A stretch of DNA of 26,617 nucleotides, from NCBI GenBank assembly GCA_018398765.1, contig JAHBMJ010001747.1:1-26617 (forward strand). The letters run 5' to 3'. Position numbers and translations under genes: made by a program. Below are positions 19,331 through 26,617 of this stretch, in pieces. The stretch is from Chromera velia (lineage: Eukaryota > Sar > Chromeraceae). The notes under the pieces are model-generated. The model had not been told where the DNA came from and made no database searches. It worked only from the letters and a program-made list of their open reading frames with translations. Within the stretch, counting starts at the first letter, position 1. Each line of letters begins with the position of its first letter.

Positions 19331-20519
19331 TCAATCGGGGAGGACCGACCTTTCTTCATGAGGGCCCTCTCGGCCTTGTGAGAGGCCTCCCATTTCCTGC
19401 GCTGTTCGATTGCTGTTCTAACTATGAGGGCTGGATGTATAGCAAATCGACATTCTTGCTTGCTGGTTCGAAAGCAAATGCTTAAGGCATGCCTGCTCCG
19501 GAAATGGTCGCTCCAGCTTCCATCCCCAGGAGAGTAGTCATCTGGTCTGCGGCAGGGCCCTCCCGGCCTTGTGAGAGGCCTCCCATTACCTGGCCACCGC
19601 TTCTAGGTACCGTTCTGGGATCGTAGTTTTCTCCTATGCACGACGGGACGACCGATCGAAGAGGTGAGTGATAGAGACGGCCAAACTCTGCGGCAGGCAG
19701 GTTTCTTTTTCTCACGGGCCGACGACGAAGAAGTAGACATGTTCGACTGAACGAAGCACTGAATGTGCCAAGAGTGAGGGAGAAGAAAACGAGCACACAA
19801 AAGCAGCCCAAAGGATACCACTTCCCCGGTTCACCCTGCCTCCATCCAACCATGCACTCAGAATCGCATCGACCAAGCAAGCCTCCCCGCTCACCCACCC
19901 ACCCTCCCACCCACCCGCTCTGCACCCCTTCGAATAGTTCCTCATTCGGGGGATCTGCAAGGGATCTGAATTCGACGAATTCACTGATGCCCGCGACCTG
20001 CATTCATTCAACGGAGAGGAGGAGGGGGTACGCAGAATCTATCAGCAATCTGCCGGCATTAGAGACATACAGACAAGCAAACTTGGAGTCCAAGGAAGGG
20101 TCCAAGAAAGGGGAATCGTGGGAAACAAAATGGTAGAACAAGAGGGCAAACGTACAGGGCGAAATTCAACTAAAAGAAAAATTGAAGAGACAGCAGGTGA
20201 GGGACAAGAGGCTTGAAGTCTTGGAACTGAACCTCTGTGCAGCTTTGGACGATGATCATGGCATGGGTCAGTTCTTTAGAGATCCCCCCTCTCTCCAAAT
20301 CGATTTCGATCGTGTCATCATTCTTAATCACCAGCTGATCTGTCTTCACGGCCCTCAGCCCAGACAGAACATGGTAGAAGATCAGAAGAGGAAGAGGTCT
20401 TGCTCTTTATGAAACGCCTCTAACTCGCTGCGCAACGGACCTGTGCGCCCCTGTGCCATTTGGGCCAGCTCCTTTATCGTGGCGTTCTTGAGGTCTCTTC
20501 TGATTGCTTTCACTGTCAT
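19331..20519 (-). CDS. Complete five-exon gene, 160 aa, with duplicated exon end
   Basis: Exons: 20441..20519 (ATG 20517-20519), 20233..20402, 19926..19997, 19590..19685, 19331..19396 (stop). Sum 483 nt, phases agree. Protein: MTVKAIRRDLKNATIKELAQ, LPLLIFYHVLSGL, DQLVIKNDDTIEIDLERGG, a helix-like ELTHAMIIVQSCTE, ISEFVEFRSLADPPNEELF, RLYHSPLRSVVPSCIGENYD, then MGGLSQGREGP. The first intron (38 nt) is short and uncertain. The last intron (19397-19589) begins CAG|gtaatg and its acceptor is acagcgcag|. The sequences just after donor and acceptor are copies of each other (39 bp, 2 differences), so skipping the splice gives an alternative end at 19482-19484 with the same MGGLSQGREGP start. No domain recognised. 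Confidence 0.5.
19361..19399. repeat. Tandem 39-bp repeat, downstream copy
   Basis: Matches 19554-19592 with two differences, at 193-bp spacing in the same orientation. It carries the acceptor side of the predicted intron. Confidence 0.85.
19554..19592. repeat. Tandem 39-bp repeat, upstream copy
   Basis: Carries the donor side (minus CAG|gtaatg) of the predicted intron. One of the two differences, T versus A, makes the GT donor in this copy and GA in the other. Confidence 0.85.
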
Positions 20520-20680
20520 GCGCCGCCCTTGTCTGCTTTGCGGAGGTTGGCCATCATTTTAAACCGGTGATGACGAAGCCTTAGGGTTGGACCTGTGGGG
20601 GGCTGAGGGAACGAATGAGGAGAGCTCCCCCTCCCTGGTCAGCACCAAAGTGCACTATCTCCCATCCTGCGGCTCAGTTC

Positions 20681-21517
20681 TTATAATCGCAGTGCTCGCC
20701 CCGTGCATGGACGTGCTCTGCCGGGGGATTTCTCCGAGCCCGTGGTCTGGAACGAATCCGAAAACAACGCCTTCCTGTTCATCCTCCTTTTTGAGAGAGC
20801 GTCGGACTCCGCGTCCGCATCTGAAGACCTCCCCTCGAATTCGGTCGCTTCGAGAGTCGGCCTGATCTCGGACGTGTCTGCGTCCGACTCTGTCCTCACT
20901 TCCAACACTGACAACCATCTCACGCAGTGAGTCGGGTGTGTAGACATTGGATGTGGTGTGTGTGCGCACCTCCCTTTCCGTTCACTCTTCCCTTCTCTCA
21001 TATAGCCGGTCAGGGGGTCCAATGGCATGCGTTCTGCTTCTGACCCCTGCAATGCAGTCAGAGGGGAGGGATCGCGAGCAGCCTGTCTCAAGGCAGAAGG
21101 TGGCACAGGGAAACGGAAGGTGGGAGCTGTCAGAGCAGGCGCGGTGGGGGGCAGAGTACTCAGAGGGGACATTCCGCTGCATGTCATTTGAATCAAAGAC
21201 TTTAAAGCACTCCCAGGCAAGCGCTCTCCGCGCCTTCTTAGTTTCCTCGGACGTTGCGGCTGCCGAGCCAGGCCTCCACCGCTTCCACCTAAACGTCTGC
21301 CGTCATCTCCCGAATTCGGCGGATTCTCGTCAGAGGACACCGAACCCTCTCCCCGGGCCGTTCTGGAGACTCGGGGGGACGTCTCCCCAAAGAGCCATCC
21401 TCGTGTTCTGGCAAAGTTCCAACCTTCTTCTGGCTGCACCTGCCGTCTTAAAGACGGTGTCCCGCCAAATCCGTCGGCATGCATGCAAGTCGTTTTACTC
21501 CGGCAAACGTCAGCCAT
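20681..21517 (-). CDS. Complete two-exon gene, 252 aa, basic/disordered protein
   Basis: ATG at 21515-21517 in good context opens the 532-nt coding part of an exon that has an acceptor at 21527 (tttgcggcag|), so a 5' UTR intron is likely (possible donor |gtgaga at about 21622). The exon ends at 20986; the second exon is 20681..20907 with stop TAA. The protein has GFGGTPSLRRQVQPEEGW, ARTRGWLFGETSPRVS, an Arg/Gly-rich part (GGLARQPQRPRKLRRRGERL), a Pro/Ala/Thr segment, and an acidic Ser/Asp tail (ESDADTSEIRP, SSDADAESDALSKRRMN). Composition suggests mostly disordered; no domain. In the second exon another frame, reached from the nearby donor |gtgcgc, is also open to 20655, so the tail frame is not fully certain. 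Confidence 0.5.
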   Translation of the reverse strand: MADVCRSKTTCMHADGFGGTPSLRRQVQPEEGWNFARTRGWLFGETSPRVSRTARGEGSVSSDENPPNSGDDGRRLGGSGGGLARQPQRPRKLRRRGERLPGSALKSLIQMTCSGMSPLSTLPPTAPALTAPTFRFPVPPSALRQAARDPSPLTALQGSEAERMPLDPLTGYMREGKSERKGRCAHTPHPMSTHPTHCVRWLSVLEVRTESDADTSEIRPTLEATEFEGRSSDADAESDALSKRRMNRKALFSDSFQTTGSEKSPGRARPCTGRALRL

Positions 21518-21731
21518 TGCATGTCTCTGCCGCAAAGGTTACCAAAGGTGTCAAAAGTCTGATTGCAGCAAGCTGTAGAGTAAAGCCTATAGTCTGAAGT
21601 CCCCTTTCTCACCACAGTCCGTGGTTGGTTGCAGTCCGTTCAGGGTGGCAGACGCGGTGCTGGAGCATCGTCGATGTATCTTTTCCACAGCAAAAGAGCC
21701 CTTTCCTTTCCCAAATCCCTCGACAAGTAAA

Positions 21732-22735
21732 CTAGATCTGCTGGACGCACTCCTTTGTCAGTCGCTCCTGCCAAACGTGTTCTCCGTCTCTCTTTTCAGC
21801 AATCGGCTTGTCTTTGATTCGAAGTCTCTTCACCTCATCGGCATCTGTCTCTGCACGAGAACCAGAGTATGACGCGCAAGAAATGTCGATCGTTCCTGCG
21901 TGCCCGATCTCCTCCACATACCTGCAAACCGATATGCATGTGCATGGACACGAACTGTTCAGCGCAGATTCTGACAATCATATGAAAGCAGCGGCCCATC
22001 GGTGTCGCCTCCCAAGGAAAGCAGGAGGTGCCTTCCGACGCCCTTGCATGGAGCCGGCCGCGGCCTGTTCCTGCGTGGGCCCGGTTGTGCACATGCATCG
22101 ATGGCGCCGGACACGGTCGGTGCCGCCCCGTCAGTCTCACCGCCGCCTATATACACCCGGATTGAAAGGCTGCAGTGGGTCCAAAAACTGCAGACCGGAT
22201 CGAAGTGGGTAAAAACAGCTTGCAAGCAAAGACTGCGGGCGCGTACGTGGCAAATAAGCCAGACTGACCCCCTTGGATCTCTTTTCGTGTGATCTGGATT
22301 TGTGTGCCCTCTGAGCTTTCACCTTCGCATATGTAAAGGAGGTGTCTACGGGTCTGTCTTCTTTCCGTGGTTGAACGATGTCTAAAATCAGTTCCGTAAG
22401 CAGCTTCGCTCCATTTTCCCAGTCGGCTTCCATAAAGGCTCGCATTTGCTCTGGAATCTCGCTTTCTGCCCCCTCTGCTAGTTTCACTATACCATTCCTT
22501 ACCCTCTCTGCACTATCCTTTTCCTTCTGGTGCCGCCCAGGGCAAACACTATCTGTCCTCCGGGCTGACGACACCCACGACACGCAATACAACGCCCCTC
22601 TTGACCTTGCCCCCCCGTGCGGCCTTTACCACGAAACGCCGGGTTGCAGTCTTCTCAGCACCCTGAGAGTCTCTTCCGTCCAGACGAACTGCGACTTCTC
22701 TCCCGCTTCCTTCTCAGGCCCGCTGCCTCGATCAC
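21732..22735 (-). CDS. Unrecognised charged protein, linked exon group
   Basis: Well supported pieces are 22662..22735 (acceptor ctcccatacag|; Glu/Lys-rich, ending VWTEETLR), 22269..22526 (86 codons: KEKDSAERVRNGIVKLAEG, EQMRAFMEADWENGAKLL, then a basic end HKSRSHEKRSKG; donor |gtcagt) and the terminal exon 21732..21895 (SRAETDADEVKRLRIKDKP ... WQERLTKECVQQI, stop 21732-21734). A further exon ending at 21922 with donor CAG|gtatgt (FHMIVRICAEQFVSMHMHIG) lies between, but it is only 26 nt from the terminal exon, so these two cannot both be used as drawn. The gene is helical and charged in look; no domain recognised. Confidence 0.45.
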
Positions 22736-22844
22736 CTGTATGGGAGCACATGCATGGACTCTGTTGGTGACTCTCATCTGGTCTACAACTTCTTTCCCCT
22801 GACCCTCTCCCCTCAACACACCCGGGTTTTCCCTCCCTGCACCC

Positions 22845-23621
22845 TTAGCGCCTCTTCCTGGCCCTGTACAACTCGTCTAGCATCTTCCACGCTGCGGTGT
22901 CGGGAAGGCCCTGGTTAGGGCACTGGGACGGTGGGTGCCTCAGGGAGGCAGGCAGGGTCTGCGGCTGGGAGGTGGTTCACGTCAATCTCGTACCTGTTCT
23001 TGGCGGCACAGATACCGCATACCTGTGCTGCCGCGCTCCCTGCTGCTGCTGCTGTGGCGGCCGTCAGCCCCAGCTGGGCTCTCTGTTGTTGCTGCTGCGG
23101 GTGGTTGGCGCTCCCCCCCTGTGGCTTCGCCTGACCTGCCGTGAAAGTGGGGCTTGGCTCCCATGTTCTGTAGCTTAGCCTCCAAGGCCGCCACCCTCTG
23201 CTGTGATTCTGTCTCGCTCGATCGCCGTTGTTGCGCCGTCTTTCCCCTTCCTGCTGATTCCTTGACTCGCCCATGTGCTCGTTCCCCGTTTCCTTTGCTG
23301 GGCCAGACCTTACTCGTCCGCCTCACCAAGACGTCTCGCGATTTGTGCTTGCTGAGAATTCCGAAGACCACCTTCCCGTCCGATCAACCTGTACAGACCA
23401 CGTCTATTTTCAAATGAATGAAAGAGACGGAGGTCCTGGATCGAAGTCAGACGATGCTACCATGTTGTGTACCAAGCTAGCTGCTAGACACAAGCAAGCT
23501 AAACTCAGTGCGAGGAAGACAGATTCTTGCGGGAGATGCGGGCTGCCTCAGCAAGAAAAGCTCGAGTGTTGCCATCGTACAGGTAACTTCTTGCAGAGTC
23601 GAGTATTTGGCGACGGAGATG
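22845..23621 (-). CDS. Coiled-coil/Gln-rich protein with YRARKRR C-terminus
   Basis: Exons: 23521..23621, 23314..23388, 23136..23246, a Gln/Ala-rich piece ending at CAG|gtatgc (about 23012), and the terminal exon 22845..22958 (acceptor cagccgcag|, stop TAA). The first three chain by phase 0-2-2. They read QILDSARSYLYDGNTRAF, LAEAARISRKN, GLRNSQQAQIARRLGEAD and a short coiled coil (QQRVAALEAKLQNMG). The Gln/Ala run is encoded by CAG/GCA repeats. The last exon ends with PNQGLPD, W-K-M-L-D-E-L and YRARKRR, paralogous to 8068..8160. How the 111-nt coiled-coil exon joins the Gln-rich piece is not resolved. No domain recognised; the basic end may be a nuclear signal. Confidence 0.55.
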
Positions 23622-23764
23622 CTGGAGTCAGCGTTGCACATATACCACCCTGCAGCCGTTGGAGTACACGAGAGCATCATAGTGCCCAGACAAAGGAGAA
23701 GACCCCGAGTGTCTCACACATGACCTCAAGACGTACGGAGTCCCTTGCATGCTGAGTGAGGAGC

Positions 23765-24043
23765 TTAAGGAGGCGATTGCGTCGTCCTTTTGCCATAGAT
23801 TAACGGCAACAAGTGCAGCCGCTCAAGAGCACGCTGCAGCACTGCAGGGTCTCGACGATTCAGAGAACCTCCTGTGGAGGAAGACGAGGAGGCGGAACCA
23901 GAAGGGTTCAGGGATGCCGGGTCCCCAACCATGGCAAACACCTGCTGTGCAAAGTTGAGCAGATGCGCGTCGGCGGAGGTGGAACCACTGGCTCCCCCCC
24001 CGGGTTGTAGCTCTCTTCTCTGCGAGTCATCCCCACCGTTCAC
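23765..24043 (-). CDS. Ser-rich paralogous exon (copy 2)
   Basis: Open minus frame with a Gly/Ser linker, HLLNFAQQVFAMVGDPASL, PSGSASSSSS and RDPAVLQRALERL, ending at a stop 23765-23767 or at a nearby donor. 23805-23920 is the copy homologous to 18491-18604. The sequence before it also resembles the other copy loosely (NF-x-x-x-V, then PASL). The 5' edge is uncertain: the TGA that would end the previous exon overlaps an ATG in this frame (ATGCAGGTGA at about 24040-24049), so either a new gene starts here or splicing is more complex. Confidence 0.45.
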   Translation of the reverse strand: MNGGDDSQRRELQPGGGASGSTSADAHLLNFAQQVFAMVGDPASLNPSGSASSSSSTGGSLNRRDPAVLQRALERLHLLPLIYGKRTTQSPP

Positions 24044-24577
24044 CTGCATCGGATGGTGTAGAATTTGAGCTTGATTTTTTCCATGTTGTCCTTGTCGTCG
24101 TAAACAGATGTCCACTTTCCCCTGCGACCGAGGGAAGAAGGCGGTGGCGTGCACTTTGATCTGAGAAGTATCGTGAGGGCCGTTACCACTTGTATATAGG
24201 GGCATGCTTTTCCCTTACCGGATCGAGACATGTGAAGGTAATTTCCCAATCATTCGAAAATTCATCCTGCCGGCGTCTTTCATTCGCTTTAAAATTCCTT
24301 TCTTTCCACACGTTCTCATAGTGATCCGCCTTGAGGCAATAATCGCATGTCGTGCACCAAGAAACGGACCGTTCTCTTGTCCGACATAGACCACTTGGGT
24401 GTTTTTCACCTCCTGGAAGTGTAGAGCGATTTCGAAGGTTCCATTACAAAATGGCAGGTGGGCAGGGGGGGTGAGGTCGTAGAACTTTGGCAGCCATGGA
24501 GACGCAGACCGCGATGTCAAGAAGCACGGATTTTCGATGTTTGAGCCCTCCGTCATTTCCTTCCAACGTCGAATCAT
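24044..24577 (-). CDS. Unrecognised protein, two linked exons
   Basis: Exon 24220..about 24577 ends at a strong donor (|gtaagg) in phase 2 and joins 24044..24121 (acceptor ccctcggtcgcag|). The join is clean: the two translations continue in one frame. Read in order: SPWLPKFYDLTPPAHLPF, TFEIALHFQEVKNTQVVYVG, ENGPFLGARHAIIASRRI, a basic stretch CGKKGILKRMKDAGRMNF, then KWTSVYDDKDNMEKIKLKFY. The second exon ends either at a stop 24040-24042 or at donor |gtgaac. The 5' end near 24577 is only the limit of the open frame. No family recognised, but the conserved-looking mix of hydrophobic strands suggests a folded domain. Confidence 0.5.
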
Positions 24578-25025
24578 TACTTCTCAGGCCTTCTGCGGGC
24601 AGTCTGTGCAGCCCCTTCGTTTGGCTCTTCCCGCTCCTCCTGCCGACGTTTTTTTTGGCGCTCAGGGTCAAGATCAAACTCTTTTGTGATCGCTACCAGC
24701 GCGAGGAGAGCCTCTTTCCCCTCCGTGCCAACAAACCAAAAAAAAACCTCCGAGAAAACAACAAAGAGACAGACCCGACAGGACAGACTCGGCCAACCGA
24801 ACAAAGACAGAGACCCGACAGGAAAGCAAACGAAGACCCGACAGGAAGACATGACCCGACAAGACTCACTCGGCCAAACAACGAATGCGAGTGCGATACA
24901 CAACACAAAGACCCGACAGGAAAGCAGACAGAGGAGCAGAACAAGAAGAAGACCCGACAGGAATCGGGAGAACCCGATGAAGTTGATTCGTAGAGCAGCA
25001 TAGGCAGATACACAAGGAAAACGAC
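24578..25025. other. Intron-like stretch with 13-bp motif array
   Basis: A coding-like minus patch (ALLALVAITKEFDLDPERQ, about 24640-24715) may be an exon but could not be joined by phase. The rest, 24771-24964, holds the AGACCCGACAGGA array. Confidence 0.4.
24771..24964. repeat. Irregular array of AGACCCGACAGGA
   Basis: Copies at 24771, 24811, 24834, 24911 and 24952, plus a variant at 24852, with spacing of 18 to 59 bp. ACTCGGCCAA occurs between copies at about 24787 and 24868. The spacing is irregular, unlike a simple tandem satellite. On the gene strand the word is TCCTGTCGGGTCT, within the intron following exon 25026..25204. Confidence 0.8.
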
Positions 25026-26277
25026 CTGCCCGAACTACCGAAGGGGGAAATCACCATGTCCTCAAGGTTGGTGTCTGTCATGGCGGTGACGTCCAGGTCA
25101 ATCATGAGATGAACGCGAGGTTCACTCACATTTGCGGGCACGATGTGATTCAGCACGACATCCCGGGCATAGGTCAAATACAAAAAAGAGCACGCAAGCC
25201 GCGACTGTATGCATGGGAGGGACGGCCTCAGAGAGAAGAAGCGTGAGGGAGAGACATCAGAGAGCCTGACAGTGTCTCTCTGCGGAAGGAGAGTCCCTCC
25301 AGGACTTCCTGTGCGTCCCTCTGGTGGGCACGGAGCTTCATCTCGAAGTGACTGACTGACCCTGGTGTCACACGCGCGCATTGAACACCAACGAAGAGCT
25401 ATAGGCGGACTACTACGAAGGAATGCGACAAAACGATGCACAAGAATGAAAGAGGGGACCACGAAGAAAACACAAATGGGGAAGTCCGTCTCACACAGGT
25501 CTGTATGGCACGCAGGTCTTGTCCCTTGCAAGAGCACACTGATGACTACCTCGATCGATGATCGATGTCGGGTTGTAAACACAACCAGTCAGTTCTGCAT
25601 TAGGCAGTAGGGACAAAAATGCACCGCTTCGAAACATTCTTGGCACAATTTTTTAAACCACTTTTTCGTAGTGCACATCACGGCCCATGGAGTGGATGTT
25701 CACGGGCAAAAGGTCGCTCGAATTGCGCGCAAGAATGCTTGAAAGGTCGCCAAGGGCCCCAGAAAAAAAATGGCGGGGGGGGGGCGACTCAATTCCTCTG
25801 GGAAACGGTCTCCCGTCCCCCGTCTTTTCTGTAACCTTTCGGAGGAGAGTCCACGTCTATACATGGCTCCAAAGACACAACTACGTCTGGCTGTTTGTGC
25901 CACATGGAATCCACGTGCATACCCGTAGATCCACGGTGCGAGACTTCAAGGCAGACGCCAGGCTCGAGAAAAGGGAGAGCTAAGACAGAAGTCTGGCGGC
26001 TCGCGCTGCAATCGCTCGAAGAGACGCGCAATAACCAGAGCGCAGAACAATTATAGGCAAAAACAGATGACGTTCAGCATGAGACTGACTTGAAGCCTTC
26101 AAACAACCCCAGCAGGTAAGCCTCGGCCGCTTCGGTGTGAATGTGCACGAAGGGGCCGTACCCTTCGCGAGCGCCACTGGCTTGAGGAGGAGGAGGGGGA
26201 GAGCTGGAGTTGTAGTGGGGGATGCCAGGTCCTCTGGCATGCTGCTGCTGGAGAGGGGTTTGCGACGCCAACACAGC
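25026..26277 (-). CDS. Unrecognised protein, four linked exons
   Basis: Exons: 26090..26277, 25836..26005, 25306..25361, 25026..25204. Phases chain 0-2-1-0 to 2. Acceptors ctttctgtatcg...tctcag| and cgagcgattgcag|; donors |gtcagt, |gttaca, |gtcctg, |gtcgtt. In order: Gln/Pro-rich start, EGYGPFVHIHTEAAEAYLLG, LPFLEPGVCLEVSHRGSTGM, DVVVSLEPCIDVDSPP, basic MKLRAHQRDAQE, then LYLTYARDVVLNHIVPANV and HLMIDLDVTAMTDTNLEDMV. The last exon also contains a possible internal donor (|gtgagt at about 25129). It probably continues into the exons at 24.0-24.6 kb. No domain recognised. Upstream exons may lie beyond the window. Confidence 0.55.
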
Positions 26278-26617
26278 CTGAGACTGCGTGCGACGATACA
26301 GAAAGCGAGGGAAAAGATGCAGCTAGCAGAAAGACGTTCTCACTGACTGCATGCATGCATGGATCCAAATTCAGAGACCGCTCACTGCACTGACACAGGA
26401 GTAGTTTGTGCTCTCCTGGGAACGAAGGCACAAGTCTCACTGTTTCTCTCAAAGAATTCTACAAAAGAATCCTACAGAAGAATCCCACCAAAAAATCCCA
26501 CCAAAGAATCCCACACAGAAGATTCCCACCGAAGAATCCCACAGAAGAATCCCACAAAAGAATCACACAAAAGAATCCCACCAAAGAATCCCACCAAAGA
26601 ATCCCACAAAAGAATCC
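26278..26617. other. No exon seen; minisatellite at the edge
   Basis: 26278-26450 shows nothing coding apart from a TGCATGCATGCATG word at about 26347-26361. The minisatellite follows. Confidence 0.5.
26451..26617. repeat. 13-bp minisatellite CACCAAAGAATCC, running off the edge
   Basis: About 12-13 tandem units of consensus CAC(C/A)(A/G)AAGAATCC, with one 15-bp unit. The array continues past the window end, so its full length is unknown. No reading frame is maintained in a useful way. Confidence 0.9.

Noticed and set aside
19465-19490. GGTTCGAA as a tRNA B-box
   Set aside because: No matching A-box, anticodon arm or acceptor stem could be drawn around it.
19400-19551. Alternative exon frame KWEASHKAERALMKK across the 19.4 kb repeat
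   Set aside because: It is open, but the single coding difference between repeat copies is synonymous in the MGGLSQGRE frame and not in this one; kept only as a lower-ranked option.
24020-24043. Ultra-short (24-26 nt) GT..AG introns at 24020-24043, 21896-21921 and 22606-22629
   Set aside because: They fit phase only by choice of frame and are far shorter than the other introns; a chance effect of many GT and AG words is more likely.
23874-24068. Plus-strand frame reading EEDEEAEPEG in both 18.5 and 23.9 kb copies
   Set aside because: Differences between the copies fall at wobble sites of the minus frame, not of this one.
24771-24964. CRISPR-like array
   Set aside because: Repeats are only 13 bp, spacers vary widely and the context is an intron-rich eukaryotic genome.
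24866-25582. A 238-codon continuous minus-strand frame
   Set aside because: Only the part 25026..25204 has coding character and good splice sites; the rest crosses the motif array and low-quality sequence.

Overview
The window looks like nuclear DNA of an intron-rich eukaryote of roughly even base composition. Abundant TGCATGCA-type words (many of them directly at 3' splice sites), short introns of about 60-200 nt and mostly lineage-specific proteins point to an alveolate, most likely a chromerid such as Chromera or a relative of coccidian apicomplexans. This assignment is an inference from style, not from a marker gene. I see no rRNA, tRNA, CRISPR or prokaryotic-type operon.

Almost everything that can be read as coding lies on the minus strand. 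I built gene models by hand from GT..AG splice sites and kept only chains in which exon lengths and intron phases agree. From right to left (5' to 3' of the genes) these are: 26277-25026; 24577-24044; 24043-23765; 23621-22845; 22735-21732; 21517-20681 (complete, 252 aa); 20519-19331 (complete, 160 aa); 19104-17062 (complete, 400 aa); 16991-15233 (5' part); 14974-12674 (3' part, about 493 aa); 12356-11805; 11436-10254; 9899-9385; 9366-8813 (complete, 109 aa); 8160-8068; 8067-7800; 7208-5645; 5045-2770; 704-295. Neighbouring genes may be as close as 18-215 bp. Only one exon (7028-7208) gives a recognisable domain: the P-loop region of a Strawberry-notch (SBNO) type helicase. Its gene model does not contain the rest of that helicase. 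The other proteins are unrecognised; several are acidic, basic or Ser-rich and probably disordered, and one has a coiled coil.

The window also holds duplications of coding pieces: a tandem last exon (2306-3015) in which both copies diverge mainly at wobble positions; a short tandem repeat (19361-19592) whose upstream copy carries the donor and whose downstream copy carries the acceptor of a predicted intron; two dispersed exon families (8.1 vs 22.9 kb and 18.5 vs 23.9 kb); and a deleted partial copy of an exon inside an upstream intron (6726-6836). Non-coding structure includes a 35-bp-arm hairpin (9931-10007), a 43-bp perfect inverted repeat pair around one exon (3723-4523), a palindrome cluster at the left end, a 13-bp motif array in an intron (24771-24964), a 13-bp minisatellite running off the right end, and several microsatellites. 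A decayed Ty1/copia reverse-transcriptase fragment may lie near 1 kb. All exon boundaries are predictions without transcript support.
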